Shown in pieces: positions 27,376 to 35,867 of a stretch of 64,000 nt of DNA. Each line of letters begins with the position of its first letter. The first letter of the stretch is position 1. The stretch is from Arthrobacter terricola. Its GTDB lineage: Bacteria; Actinomycetota; Actinomycetes; Actinomycetales; Micrococcaceae. Below the pieces are notes generated by a model. It was not told where the DNA came from. It saw only the letters and a list, made by a program, of their open reading frames with translations, and ran no database searches. The position numbers were made by a program, and so were the translations under genes. The DNA lies in NCBI RefSeq assembly GCF_004354015.1, contig NZ_SMRU01000010.1, forward strand, positions 97,281 through 161,280. The letters run 5' to 3'.

Positions 27376-28918
27376 GGGTTCCTCCTTCGTGGGTCTTCTG
27401 GGCGGTGAGTTCTGCCTCGTGCTCCGGGACGCCCGCCATCATCAGGCCGAGAACGTCGCGCGACGTACCCGCGGGGACGATTCCCACGAGCTTCCCGCGG
27501 TAGAGGACGGCGATCCGGTCGGCGAGCTCAAGCACTTCGTCGAGCTCGGTGGAAACGATCATCACCGGTGTTCCGTTGTCCCGTTCGGCGATGACCCGTT
27601 TGTGCACGAATTCGATCGATCCGACGTCGAGTCCCCGGGTGGGTTGCGAGGCGATGAACAGCCGCAAAGGCCTCGACAGTTCCCTCGCGAGCACCACTTT
27701 TTGCTGGTTGCCGCCGGAGAGCGTGCCTACTGCCGCGTTGATCGACGGCGTCCTGACGTCGAACTCCTCGACCTTTTGCTCTGCGTGGGAGGCGATCTGT
27801 GCCGGCTTCATGCCGATTCCCTTGGCGAAAGGTGCCTTGTCATACAGGTCCAGGACCATGTTCTCGGAGATCGAGAAGGTCCCCACCAGGCCGTCGACCT
27901 TCCGGTCTTCAGGAACGAACCCGACGCCGGCGGACAGGACCTGCTTGACGCTCTTGCCGAGGAGTTCAACGCCGTCGAGGGTGATGGAGCCCGTGACGTG
28001 CGGCTGGACTCCAAGGACGGCTTCCGTGAGTTCGGTCTGGCCGTTTCCTTGGACACCGGCGATAGCAAGCACTTCGCCTTGGGAAATATCGAAACTCAGC
28101 CCGTCCACGACGTGTTGGCCGTTCTGGTCCACCACTACGAGGTCACGGACTTTGAAGGTCGCGTCGCCGGGCTCTGCCGGCTTCTTTTCCAAGGTAAGGC
28201 TGACCGACCTGCCCACCATGGCGGAGGCGAGTTCGGTGGGGGAAGCCGAGGGATCGGCCGAACCGACCACCTTGCCACGGCGGATCACGGTGATGGTGTC
28301 CGAAATTTCCTTGACCTCGCGCAGCTTGTGCGAAATGAAGACAATAGATTTTCCGTCGGCCTTGAGCTGGCGGATGATGGCCAGGAGCTCGTCGGTTTCC
28401 TGCGGCGTAAGTACGGCGGTGGGCTCGTCGAGGATGAGGACTTCCGCATCCCGGACGAGTGCTTTGATGATCTCCACCCGTTGCTGGACACCCACAGGCA
28501 GGTCTTCCACCATGGCGTCCGGGTCCACGTCGAATCCGTATTGCTCCGAGATCGCCTGGATCTTGCGCCGGGTTTCGTCGAGGTTCAGGAAACCGGCGGC
28601 CTTGGTGGCCTCGTTGCCCAGCGCGACGTTTTCCGCCACCGTGAACACCGCAATCAGCATGAAGTGCTGGTGCACCATTCCGATTCCCGCTGCCATGGCA
28701 TCTCCGGGTCCCTTGAAGACCACGGGTTTGCCGTTCACCAGGATTTCGCCGTCGCTGGGATCGTAGAGTCCGTAGAGGACGTTCATGAGGGTGGATTTTC
28801 CGGCGCCGTTTTCGCCCAGGAGGCAATGGACTTGGCCGGGTTCCACCACGAGGTCGATGTGATCATTGGCTACGAGGGATCCGAAGCGCTTCGTGATCCC
28901 TTTAAGTTCGAGTTTCAA
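27368..28918 (-). CDS. nucleoside/sugar-type ABC transporter, dual ATP-binding protein
   Basis: ATPase of 516 aa with two nucleotide-binding domains, as in RbsA and BMP-type transporters. Domain 1: Walker A GENGAGKST at residue 35, DLPVGVQQRVEIIKAL, Walker B VLILDEPTAVLTPQE. Domain 2 is degenerate: Walker A position reads GVQGNGQTE, the signature LSGGNQQKVVLARE is kept, and Walker B is FIASQPTRGLDVG. The start is TTG with no strong ribosome site; no other in-frame start is available close by, so the N-terminus is less certain than the rest. Confidence 0.92.
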   Translation of the reverse strand: MKLELKGITKRFGSLVANDHIDLVVEPGQVHCLLGENGAGKSTLMNVLYGLYDPSDGEILVNGKPVVFKGPGDAMAAGIGMVHQHFMLIAVFTVAENVALGNEATKAAGFLNLDETRRKIQAISEQYGFDVDPDAMVEDLPVGVQQRVEIIKALVRDAEVLILDEPTAVLTPQETDELLAIIRQLKADGKSIVFISHKLREVKEISDTITVIRRGKVVGSADPSASPTELASAMVGRSVSLTLEKKPAEPGDATFKVRDLVVVDQNGQHVVDGLSFDISQGEVLAIAGVQGNGQTELTEAVLGVQPHVTGSITLDGVELLGKSVKQVLSAGVGFVPEDRKVDGLVGTFSISENMVLDLYDKAPFAKGIGMKPAQIASHAEQKVEEFDVRTPSINAAVGTLSGGNQQKVVLARELSRPLRLFIASQPTRGLDVGSIEFVHKRVIAERDNGTPVMIVSTELDEVLELADRIAVLYRGKLVGIVPAGTSRDVLGLMMAGVPEHEAELTAQKTHEGGTHA

Positions 28919-29021
28919 AACCCCAACCCATCTATGAAGGATGGCTCCTCGTCATCGCCGTGCTCCCAGCATAGTGCGCGGCCGGAGAGTGTCGAAGAGC
29001 AGTAATGGAGGCAAAGCAGAA

Positions 29022-29061
29022 CGCGCTGCCCTCCGCCGTAACCCGGCTGAAGGGCAGCGCG
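29022..29061 (-). terminator. terminator/attenuator after the bmp lipoprotein gene
   Basis: An 11-bp perfect stem (CGCGCTGCCCT and complement) enclosing an 18-nt loop, 31 nt past the lipoprotein stop and upstream of the ATPase. It probably limits read-through, giving more binding protein than membrane components. Confidence 0.7.
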
Positions 29062-29091
29062 CCTCGGGTTCGCCCGGAGTGGTCTTTGGAC

Positions 29092-30201
29092 CTATTGCTT
29101 GGGGCTGGACTTCGATTCAACCTTGACCGCGCCGGAGATGATGTCCTTCTTCAGCTGGTCGAGGTCGCTCTTCATGTCCGCGGAAACGGCAGAGTCGAGG
29201 TCGTGGAACGGAGCAAGTGCCACGCCGCCGTTGTCCAGCGTGCCGATGTAGGGGCTGGGGTCGAACTTGCCGTCCTTGTCGTCCTTGATGACGGACTCGA
29301 CGGCGGTTGCCATGGTCTTCTGGACGGAGGTCAGGATGACTGACTTGTATTCGGTCGCGGTCAGGTAGCCGTCCGAGTCAACCCAGATCAGCTTGGCGTC
29401 CGTGCCCTTGGACTTGGCGTCGAGGATCGCGCTTCCGGCGCCGGCGCCTACGGGTCCGGCGACGGGAAGGACGATATCGGCTCCCTGGTCGAGGAAGCCT
29501 TGGGTGAGGACCTTGCCCTTGTCGATCTGCTTGAAGTCGCCAACAAAGGTGCCGTCCTGCTTGTCCTTGTCCCAGCCGAGCAACTGGACGGACTTGCCCT
29601 TCTTCTGGTTGTAGTACTTCACGCCATCGGAGAAGCCGTCCATGAAAATGGTCACCGTAGGGATGTTGAGGCCGCCGAAGGTTGCCACCTTGCCGGTCTT
29701 GGAAGTCCCCGCAGCCAGGTAGCCGGCCAGGAATGCGGCCTGGGCCGTGTCATACACGATCGGCTTGACGTTCTTCGGGAACGTGGGGTCGGAGTAGTCG
29801 ATGATGGCGAAGTGGCTGTTCGGATTGGCCGTTGCGATGTTCTTGGTCGCGTCGCCGAGGAGGAAGCCGACCGTGACGGTCAGCTTGCAGCCCTGCTGGA
29901 CCATCGAGCGAAGGTTGGGATCGTAGTCCGTGTCTGCCTTGGACTGGACGTGCTTCTCCTGGATGGAAAGGTCCTTGGCTGCCGCTTGGAGGCCTTCGAA
30001 TCCCGACTGGTTGAACGACTTGTCGTCGAAGCCGCCGGAGTCGGACACCATGCACGCGGTGTAGTCGGACTTCGTGGCACTCCCGGAGCTGGACGCGGAG
30101 GGCGCGGCCCCGCAGCCTGCCAGCAAAAGGGCAGCGGCGCCGGCTGTTGCGACGCCCGCAAATGAACCGCGCTTCAGGTTGGCGCGGAGTGACTGCTTCA
30201 A
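29092..30201 (-). CDS. BMP family nucleoside-binding lipoprotein
   Basis: Basic membrane protein (Med/PnrA) family lipoprotein of 369 aa, the extracytoplasmic receptor of the nucleoside transporter. The N-terminus has basic residues, a hydrophobic stretch and lipobox LLLAGC. Mature family motifs are CMVSDSGGFDDKSFNQSGFEGLQAAAKDL, VGFLLGDATKNIATANPNSHFAIIDYS, YDTAQAAFLAGYLAAG and KLIWVDSDGYLT. I choose TTG 30201, directly after GGAGGAAAA; the open frame extends 25 codons further upstream but lacks a start with a ribosome site. The group II intron begins 136 bp upstream on the other strand. Confidence 0.9.
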   Translation of the reverse strand: MKQSLRANLKRGSFAGVATAGAAALLLAGCGAAPSASSSGSATKSDYTACMVSDSGGFDDKSFNQSGFEGLQAAAKDLSIQEKHVQSKADTDYDPNLRSMVQQGCKLTVTVGFLLGDATKNIATANPNSHFAIIDYSDPTFPKNVKPIVYDTAQAAFLAGYLAAGTSKTGKVATFGGLNIPTVTIFMDGFSDGVKYYNQKKGKSVQLLGWDKDKQDGTFVGDFKQIDKGKVLTQGFLDQGADIVLPVAGPVGAGAGSAILDAKSKGTDAKLIWVDSDGYLTATEYKSVILTSVQKTMATAVESVIKDDKDGKFDPSPYIGTLDNGGVALAPFHDLDSAVSADMKSDLDQLKKDIISGAVKVESKSSPKQ

Positions 30202-30289
30202 TTTTCCTCCAGGAAGAAAGTGATTGATGCTACGACAGATGGTCAAGCTGGGCACCACACTAGTGGGATTGAACACACCCCGCTAACAC

Positions 30290-30323
30290 AAAAGCCCAAC
30301 AATCCGAAGATTGTTGAGCTTTT
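30290..30323 (-). terminator. intrinsic terminator hairpin at the intron insertion point
   Basis: A 15-nt arm pairs with its partner except for one C-A mismatch; on the minus strand the loop is a UUCG tetraloop and the stem runs into TTTTGTGTT. It would terminate minus-strand transcripts, originally probably those of the ohr/oxidoreductase operon, and lies 14 nt before the 5' end of the group II intron. Confidence 0.78.
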
Positions 30324-30929
30324 GTTACCAATCAGTAGTGCGCCACGAGGCGCTGTTGTTCCGAATGGAGGTGGGAGACCTTCGTCGCTTCGCCGTCGTA
30401 GCGGTGGGGTGAAGCTGGAGGCAGCCGTTCTCGGGGATCACCGAGAACCGGTGGGAGCAGCCTCGACAAAGTCGGGCCGATTCAGGACTGCCGGATGGGT
30501 CGGGCCCGGTGAGCGAGACGGGAAGGTATACGAGAGGAACCGGTGTCGTTACGCCTCTTCAGGCAACGCCAGCTCCAACCCGGTGGATGTGGGCTGGTAT
30601 GCGGTGCACGCCCGCCCCTCATTTCGGGCGGGGGACTCCTGGTCCGGCTTGCTCTTCGCGGCCAGGAGGCCACGGTGAAAGTCTACGGCGTAGCCGTGGC
30701 GATGCCGCAGGGGTAGAGCCGGGTGCCTAACCCGTCAATCGGACGACAGTGAACGTGGGAACCGTCTGTAACCGTTCCATTGTCTGCTCCCGGCCAGGGA
30801 GGGGGAGATGGATGGGCCTGATGCCGGCCGAAGGTTATGGGTGGGGCGGAGCCGCCGTAGTACTCCGGGCCGGGGAAAGCCCGCGCACATGGGGAAGGGC
30901 GGCAGCGTGTCAGTTAACGAAAGGTTGCA

Positions 30930-32408
30930 ATGTTCGAAGAAGCGCCGGTGAATACCGGCGCCGTGCAGTGGCCGGATGCTGATTCGGCTTTCTGGACGGT
31001 ACGAAGCATGCAGATCAAGTTGCATCGTTGGGCGAAGGAGGATTCCTTTCGCCAGTTTGGTGACCTGTTTAACCTTGTCTATGACCCGGCGTTTCTGGTG
31101 CACGCGTGGAAACGCGTGTCCTCCAACGCCGGGGCGCGGACGCCGGGGGTGGACCGGGCCACGGTGGCCTGGGTCGAGTCCCGGATTGGGGTAGAGGCCT
31201 TCCTGGGCCGCGTTCGTGACTTGCTGAAGTCAGGCGAGTTCGAGCCGGTCGAAGTGCGGCAGGTGCAGATACCGAAGGCGGGCGGGAAACTCCGCAAGCT
31301 GGGTATCCCCACCGTCGCGGACCGGGTGGTCCAGGCGAGCCTCAAGGCGGTGTTGGAACCCATTTTCGAGGCGGACTTCAAACCGTGCTCGTATGGGTTT
31401 CGACCTAACCGCCGGGCCCAGGACGCGATCGCCGAGATCCATTTTCTGGCCAGTCACTGGCATGAGTGGGTGCTGGAGGCCGACATCCAGGCGTGTTTCG
31501 ATGAAATAGGGCACACGCCGTTGATGGAACGGATACGGCATCGGATCAAGGACAAGCGGGTTCTGGGGCTGGTCAAGGCGTTCTTGAAGGCCGGGGTCAT
31601 GACGACCGCCGGGCATCGCGAGGAAACGCTGAGCGGCACCCCACAAGGCGGGATACTCTCCCCGCTGCTGGCGAACATCGCGTTATCGACGTTGGATGAG
31701 CACTTTGATGAGCAACGGCGAGAACAGATGGGAACCGACCAGCAGCGGGCCAAACGCAAGCGCGATGGCCTCGGCAACTGGAAGATTGTCCGCTATGCGG
31801 ACGACTTCGTGGTGATGGTGTCTGGAGAACGCAGGCACGCCGAGGCGTTGCGGGAGGAGGTGGCCGAGGTGCTCGCCCCGATGGGGTTGCGGCTGTCGCC
31901 GGAGAAGACCCGTGTGGTCCACATTGACGAGGGTTTCGACTTCCTCGGTTTTCATATCCATCGGCGACGGAAACGAGGAACACAGAAACGCTGCGTTTAC
32001 ACCACACCTTCGAAGAAGGCCGTCCAGTCGGCCAAGGACAAGGTACGGCACAAGACGCGCAGGTCGACCCTGCACATGAGTCTGGGAGAGTTGATTATCA
32101 GTCTCAACCGGACGTTGCGGGGATGGGCGACGTACTTCCGGCACGGTGTGTCCTCGCGGGTATTCCAGCAACTCGACAGCCACGCGTGGTGGCGGATCGT
32201 GAGTTGGATACGCACGAAATACAAGGGCAAGAGCCGGGTCAGCATGAAGGAGGTGCGCCGTCGTTTCTGTGACAGGGGATGGCGGATCGCCCATGCGGGG
32301 GTCGTGTTCACCGGCGCATCCAGCGTCGCTGTGACCCGCTACCGCTACCGCGGCAGCACCATCGCGGCCCCCTGGACAACCAAACCGGCAGCCGCCAGTA
32401 GCGGCTGA
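30930..32408 (+). CDS. ltrA: group II intron reverse transcriptase/maturase
   Basis: Intron-encoded protein of 492 aa that helps splicing and copies the intron into DNA. RT blocks in order: RTPGVDRATV (near 70), QVQIPKAGGKLRKLGIPTVADRVVQ (112-135), GFRPNRRAQDAI (156), EADIQACFDEI (183-193, catalytic Asp), LSGTPQGGILSPLLANIAL (234-252), and catalytic YADD at 289-292. The maturase domain follows (about 350-440). The C-terminus lacks the Cys-rich HNH endonuclease, as in class C proteins. The ATG has AAAGG 5 nt upstream. The gene contains a TTA leucine codon in NIALST, rare in such high-G+C DNA. Confidence 0.95.
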   Translation: MFEEAPVNTGAVQWPDADSAFWTVRSMQIKLHRWAKEDSFRQFGDLFNLVYDPAFLVHAWKRVSSNAGARTPGVDRATVAWVESRIGVEAFLGRVRDLLKSGEFEPVEVRQVQIPKAGGKLRKLGIPTVADRVVQASLKAVLEPIFEADFKPCSYGFRPNRRAQDAIAEIHFLASHWHEWVLEADIQACFDEIGHTPLMERIRHRIKDKRVLGLVKAFLKAGVMTTAGHREETLSGTPQGGILSPLLANIALSTLDEHFDEQRREQMGTDQQRAKRKRDGLGNWKIVRYADDFVVMVSGERRHAEALREEVAEVLAPMGLRLSPEKTRVVHIDEGFDFLGFHIHRRRKRGTQKRCVYTTPSKKAVQSAKDKVRHKTRRSTLHMSLGELIISLNRTLRGWATYFRHGVSSRVFQQLDSHAWWRIVSWIRTKYKGKSRVSMKEVRRRFCDRGWRIAHAGVVFTGASSVAVTRYRYRGSTIAAPWTTKPAAASSG

Positions 32409-32429
32409 CCAGCGGTCAAGACACGTGGA

Positions 32430-32463
32430 GAGCCCGGTGCGTTGAGAGGCGCACGCCGGGTTC
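32430..32463 (+). ncRNA. group II intron domain V
   Basis: The 34-nt catalytic hairpin: GAGCCCGGTGCG opposite CGCACGCCGGGTTC around a GAGAGG-type loop region. The catalytic AGC triad is at its 5' side. It begins 21 nt after the reverse transcriptase stop. Confidence 0.92.
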
Positions 32464-32584
32464 GGCGGGCGGGCCGCAGAAACCCACCGGGAGCAATCCC
32501 GGCAGGGCGCTGCGGTCCGACCCAACCAGGGTTCTTTCAGGAACGCAGCCTACTATCCGCTCCCGGGACGCTGCGGAGCCTGCC

Positions 32585-33604
32585 TCAGCCGGTCCTCACC
32601 AGCATCTTGCCCGTGTTGGCGCCATCCAGGAGATCGATGAAGGCCTGCGGCGCGTTCTCCAGTCCGTCAACGATCGTTTCGTCGTAACGGACGGTTCCGT
32701 CAGCCAGCCATCCCGCCATCCGCGTTGAGAACTCGGCGGCATGCTGACGCTGCCCGCCGACGAGGAAGCCGCGCAACGTCAACTGCTTCCCGATCGCCAC
32801 AGCGAGGTTGCGGGGAGCTGCGGTGGGCGCCGTCGAGTTATATTGCGAAATGGCGCCGCACATCGCCACGCGTCCGCCGACCGTGAGGACCGACAGGGCA
32901 GCCTCAAGGTGTTCGCCGCCCACGTTGTCGAAGTACACGTCGATGCCCCGCTCCCCTGCAGCCTCCCGCAGTTGATCGACCACAGGACCGTTGTGGTAAT
33001 CGAAAGCGGCGTCGAAGCCGAGTTCCAGCAAGCGCGCCACTTTTTCGGCGGATCCGGCGCTGCCGATCACCTTCGACGCACCCATGGCCTTGGCAATTTG
33101 GCCCACGATCGACCCGACAGCCCCGGCCGCGCCGGACACGAAGACAGCATCGCCGGGCTTGAATTCGGCCACTTTGAGCAGCCCGGCATACGCCGTCAGC
33201 CCGGTCATGCCGAGCGCCCCAAGGAACGCCGACGCCGGTGCGAGCCCGGCCGGTACCGGCGTCGCCGCGGCCGCGTCAACCACGGAGAATTCCCGCCACC
33301 CGAGCTGGTGCACCACGACGTCACCCACCTTGTGCGCCGCAGAACGGGACGCGATCACCTCACCTACCGCACCGCCGTCGAGCGCTGCGTCCAAGCGGAA
33401 GGGCGCCGAGTACGATTTCGCGTCGTTCATGCGGCCGCGCATGTAAGGATCAACCGACATGAATTCGTTCCGGACGAGGATCTGGCCGTCCTGCAAATCC
33501 GGCAACGCAGTCTCCGCAAGCCGGAAGTTCTCCGGGACGGGACGCCCGTGCGGGCGCGAGGCGAGCTGGATTTCGCGGGTGCGGAGGGGAAGCGCAGCGC
33601 TCAT
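32585..33604 (-). CDS. NADP-dependent MDR-family oxidoreductase
   Basis: Zinc-free medium-chain reductase of 339 aa, similar to prostaglandin reductase/curcumin reductase (CurA-type) enzymes acting on enones. Family motifs: SVDPYMRGRMNDAKSY, LGALGMTGLTAYAGL, the NADP-binding VFVSGAAGAVGSIVGQIAKAMG, FDYHNG, and DVYFDNVGGEHLEAAL. Its ATG overlaps the ohr stop by 4 nt, so it is co-expressed with the organic peroxide genes. Reduction of reactive alkenals arising from lipid peroxides would suit that context (inference). The group II intron lies immediately downstream. Confidence 0.91.
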   Translation of the reverse strand: MSAALPLRTREIQLASRPHGRPVPENFRLAETALPDLQDGQILVRNEFMSVDPYMRGRMNDAKSYSAPFRLDAALDGGAVGEVIASRSAAHKVGDVVVHQLGWREFSVVDAAAATPVPAGLAPASAFLGALGMTGLTAYAGLLKVAEFKPGDAVFVSGAAGAVGSIVGQIAKAMGASKVIGSAGSAEKVARLLELGFDAAFDYHNGPVVDQLREAAGERGIDVYFDNVGGEHLEAALSVLTVGGRVAMCGAISQYNSTAPTAAPRNLAVAIGKQLTLRGFLVGGQRQHAAEFSTRMAGWLADGTVRYDETIVDGLENAPQAFIDLLDGANTGKMLVRTG

Positions 33605-34032
33605 GCGGCCACCTCCACCAGCGTGATATCCACGCGAATATTGCCGCGGGTGGCGTTCGAATAGGGGCAGATTCGGTGGGCCTTCGCAACGAGCTGTTCA
33701 GCGGTCTCCCGGTCCAAAGCAGGCAAGGCAATCTCCAACTCGGCCGCGAGGCCATAGCCTTCGCCCTCGTCCAGAGCGCCGAAGTGGATCTTCGCAGCCA
33801 CGGCGGAATCGCTCAGGTCCACGCGGGCCTTGCGGCCCACCAGGCGAAGGGCGGAATGGAAGCAGGCCGCGTAGCCTGCGGCGAACAATTGCTCGGGGTT
33901 GGTGCCTTGGCCGTTTCCGCCCAGCTCCACCGGGCTGGCGAGGACCACATCGAGCTTGCCGTCCTTGGTGCGGGCGTTGCCGTCACGGCCTTCGCCGGAC
34001 GCCAGGGCCTCGGCTGTGTAGAGAGTCTTCAC
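33601..34032 (-). CDS. ohr: organic hydroperoxide resistance protein (Ohr)
   Basis: Thiol peroxidase of the Ohr/OsmC fold, 143 aa, reducing organic and lipid hydroperoxides using lipoylated proteins. The reactive Cys is in AAGYAACFHSAL and the resolving Cys in HRICPYSNATRGN; the catalytic Arg is expected in the N-terminal GRDGNAR segment. The family NPEQLFAAGYAAC motif is intact and the length is standard. It lies 47 bp downstream of ohrR and overlaps the oxidoreductase. The long AT-rich gap before the start contains a TTCCTGTTCGTT stretch, i.e. AACGAACAGGAA ribosome site on the minus strand. Confidence 0.96.
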   Translation of the reverse strand: MKTLYTAEALASGEGRDGNARTKDGKLDVVLASPVELGGNGQGTNPEQLFAAGYAACFHSALRLVGRKARVDLSDSAVAAKIHFGALDEGEGYGLAAELEIALPALDRETAEQLVAKAHRICPYSNATRGNIRVDITLVEVAA

Positions 34033-34079
34033 AATTGCTTCCTGTTCGTTGGGTTTTATGTCCGTTGGGTGCTTGGCGG

Positions 34080-34514
34080 CTAGATGGCCGAATGGAGGGC
34101 CGCGGTAAGGCGCTCCAGGGTGTCGTGAAGCTGGGCCAACTCATGGGCACTCAAGCCGGCGGCGTCGGCGAGCCGCTGGGGAACAGCCTTCGCCTGCTCG
34201 CTGAGGGCATTTCCCGCCTCCGTGAGGTGGACCTCGACGCGCCGCTCGTCCTCGGCCGAACGCCGACGCTCCACGAAACCGAGCGACTCGAGCCTCTTGA
34301 GCAGCGGCGACAACGTGCCTGAGTCGAGGCCAAGTTCGGCGCCCAACTCCCTGACGCTTCGGGGTTCGTCTTCCCAGAGCACCAGCATCACGAGGTACTG
34401 GGGGTACGTCAGACCCAGCCCTTCCAGCACGGGCCGGTAGACCGCCGTCGCGGCCTTCGACGCCGAGTAGAGGGCAAAACAGACCTGGCGGTTGAGGCGG
34501 GGAGCTTCACTCAT
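34080..34514 (-). CDS. ohrR: MarR-family organic peroxide sensor OhrR
   Basis: Redox-sensing repressor of 144 aa. The peroxide-reactive Cys12 lies in LNRQVCFALYSAS, which matches the single-Cys sensor position of OhrR. The winged helix covers RSVRELGAELGLDSGTLSPLLKRLESLGFVERRRSAEDERRVEVHLTEAG. A near-perfect OhrR operator lies in its own promoter, so autoregulation of ohrR-ohr-oxidoreductase is expected, with release on oxidation of the Cys. The ATG at 34514 has no ribosome site and a TATCGT box 7 nt upstream. Confidence 0.95.
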   Translation of the reverse strand: MSEAPRLNRQVCFALYSASKAATAVYRPVLEGLGLTYPQYLVMLVLWEDEPRSVRELGAELGLDSGTLSPLLKRLESLGFVERRRSAEDERRVEVHLTEAGNALSEQAKAVPQRLADAAGLSAHELAQLHDTLERLTAALHSAI

Positions 34515-34521
34515 GGCTATA

Positions 34522-34559
34522 ACGATAGCCAACAATTAAATTGTGCACAACTCAATTGT
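34522..34559 (-). promoter_or_regulatory. ohrR promoter with two OhrR operators
   Basis: Minus strand: -35 TTGTGC (34545-34550), 17-nt spacer, -10 TATCGT (34522-34527), then 7 nt to the ATG. The palindrome ACAATTAAATTGT (34532-34544) fills the spacer; its core equals the Bacillus OhrR site. A second copy, ACAACTCAATTGT (34547-34559), with one arm mismatch covers the -35. Bound repressor would block polymerase. Confidence 0.85.
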
Positions 34560-34597
34560 CGAAAGCCTAGGTGTTCGGCTGGTTTCGGGACTTTGTC

Positions 34598-35797
34598 CTA
34601 GAGGTCGCGGATGGTGCGGAGCGCCGAGGCGGCCAGGACCTGGATTGCGAAGCCGAGGGCCCGCTCGTCCACCACAAAATCGCCGCGGTGGAGGTCGTAC
34701 TCCTCGCCGCCCGGAGTGTGGGTTCCCAAACGCATCATGGCACCCGGCAAGTCCGCCAGGAACCACGCGAAATCCTCGCCGCCCATTGACTGCGGGGTCA
34801 GGACGACGGCGTGTTCCCCGAGTTCCGCACGTGCCGCGGCTTCGATCAGGGCCGTCTCATGCTCCGAGTTGACCACCGGCGGCACTCCGCGGGTGTGCTC
34901 CAAATGGACGTCCACCCCGTACGGCGCGGCGACCTGCTGGACAACGTCGTCGAGCAACTCCCCCGCGCTATGCCACGCATCGCGATCCAGGCAACGCATC
35001 GTGCCGGCCATGTAGCCGCTGGCAGGAATCGCGTTCGGTGCCGAACCCGCCACGATCTGGCCCCACACCACCGAGACGCCGCTGCGGACATCCACTCGCC
35101 GCGACAAAACAGCGGGAACGTTGATGGCGATCTGGGCGAGGGCGAAGACGAGGTCCTCGGTCAGGTGCGGGCGGGACGTGTGGCCGCCGCGCCCGGTCAG
35201 TTCGATCTTGATGGTGTCCGACGCCGAGGTGATGGCACCGATGCGGGTACCGATCTGGCCGACATTGATCCGCGGATCGCAATGCAGCGCCAGGATCCGA
35301 GGAACGCCCTGCAGCACGCCCTGCTCGATGCAGGACAACGCGCCGCCCGGCATGGTTTCCTCGGCGGGCTGGAAAATGATGCGGACCGTTCCGCCGAGCG
35401 GGGATTCCTGGTGCATGGCGTGCAGCACCAAGGCGATTCCGAGCATGCTCGTGGTGTGGATATCGTGCCCGCAAGCGTGTGTCACGCCGTGGTTCTTCGA
35501 AGCGAAGGGCAGGCCGGTTTCCTCGATGATGGGAAGGGCATCGATGTCCCCGCGCAGGGCGGTCGCAATCGGCCCCTCGCCAACATCCACGGTCAGACCC
35601 GAGCCTTCGAGCCGGCGCGGCTTCAGACCAGCGGCCTCGAGCCTGTCCACCAGCTTGTCCGTGGTGCGGAATTCCTTGAACGAAAGTTCGGGGTGCGCAT
35701 GCAGGTCCCGCCGGAATTCGATGAGTTCCGGCAGGAGGTCTTCAAGCCACGGCCCCACTACGGGAGTGGGCTCGGTTTCAGTAGTGAAATTGCGCAC
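34598..35797 (-). CDS. M20 family amidohydrolase/metallopeptidase
   Basis: Zinc amidohydrolase of 399 aa similar to hippurate hydrolase, IAA-amino acid hydrolase and N-acyl-amino acid deacylases. Metal-binding motifs: ALRGDIDALPI (Asp), THACGHDIHTTSMLG (Cys and His), FQPAEETMPGGA (Glu pair), LHCDPRINVGQIG and the C-terminal SMGGEDFAWFL. The dimerisation domain covers the RGGHTSRPHLTEDLV region. The exact acyl-amino acid substrate is unknown. GTG start with TAGAGT 6 nt upstream and no ribosome site. It stands alone between ohrR and manC. Confidence 0.88.
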   Translation of the reverse strand: MRNFTTETEPTPVVGPWLEDLLPELIEFRRDLHAHPELSFKEFRTTDKLVDRLEAAGLKPRRLEGSGLTVDVGEGPIATALRGDIDALPIIEETGLPFASKNHGVTHACGHDIHTTSMLGIALVLHAMHQESPLGGTVRIIFQPAEETMPGGALSCIEQGVLQGVPRILALHCDPRINVGQIGTRIGAITSASDTIKIELTGRGGHTSRPHLTEDLVFALAQIAINVPAVLSRRVDVRSGVSVVWGQIVAGSAPNAIPASGYMAGTMRCLDRDAWHSAGELLDDVVQQVAAPYGVDVHLEHTRGVPPVVNSEHETALIEAAARAELGEHAVVLTPQSMGGEDFAWFLADLPGAMMRLGTHTPGGEEYDLHRGDFVVDERALGFAIQVLAASALRTIRDL

Positions 35798-35809
35798 CTC
35801 ACAACTCTA
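35798..35809 (-). promoter_or_regulatory. predicted leaderless promoter of the M20 amidohydrolase (-10 box)
   Basis: Minus-strand TAGAGT followed by 6 nt and GTG; no ribosome site. Confidence 0.5.
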
Positions 35810-35867
35810 GCCATCCGCGGCCCGCGATGAGTGAAAGGGGTCCATTGGTTACGGATTGCCCCGTCGG

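Larger units (their letters stand above)
30338..32526 (+). mobile_element. group II intron, class C-like, with intron-encoded reverse transcriptase
   Basis: The element begins with GTGCG, the bacterial group II 5' consensus, and ends near 32526 after a domain V and a domain VI. Bases 30338-30929 (592 nt) hold the structured domains I-III and no gene; several local hairpins are visible, for example GCCCGCCCC/GGGCGGGGG around 30610-30635. The reverse transcriptase lies in domain IV. Domain VI has a long stem (32470s with 32510s) and the 3' end is approximate. About 2.2 kb total, an endonuclease-less reverse transcriptase, and placement right after a terminator hairpin all fit class C introns. 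It should splice itself from RNA and move by retrohoming. Confidence 0.88.

Noticed and set aside
27137..29005. 622-aa open frame opposite the nucleoside ATPase
   Set aside because: Antisense to a clear ABC ATPase; composition is a complement effect.
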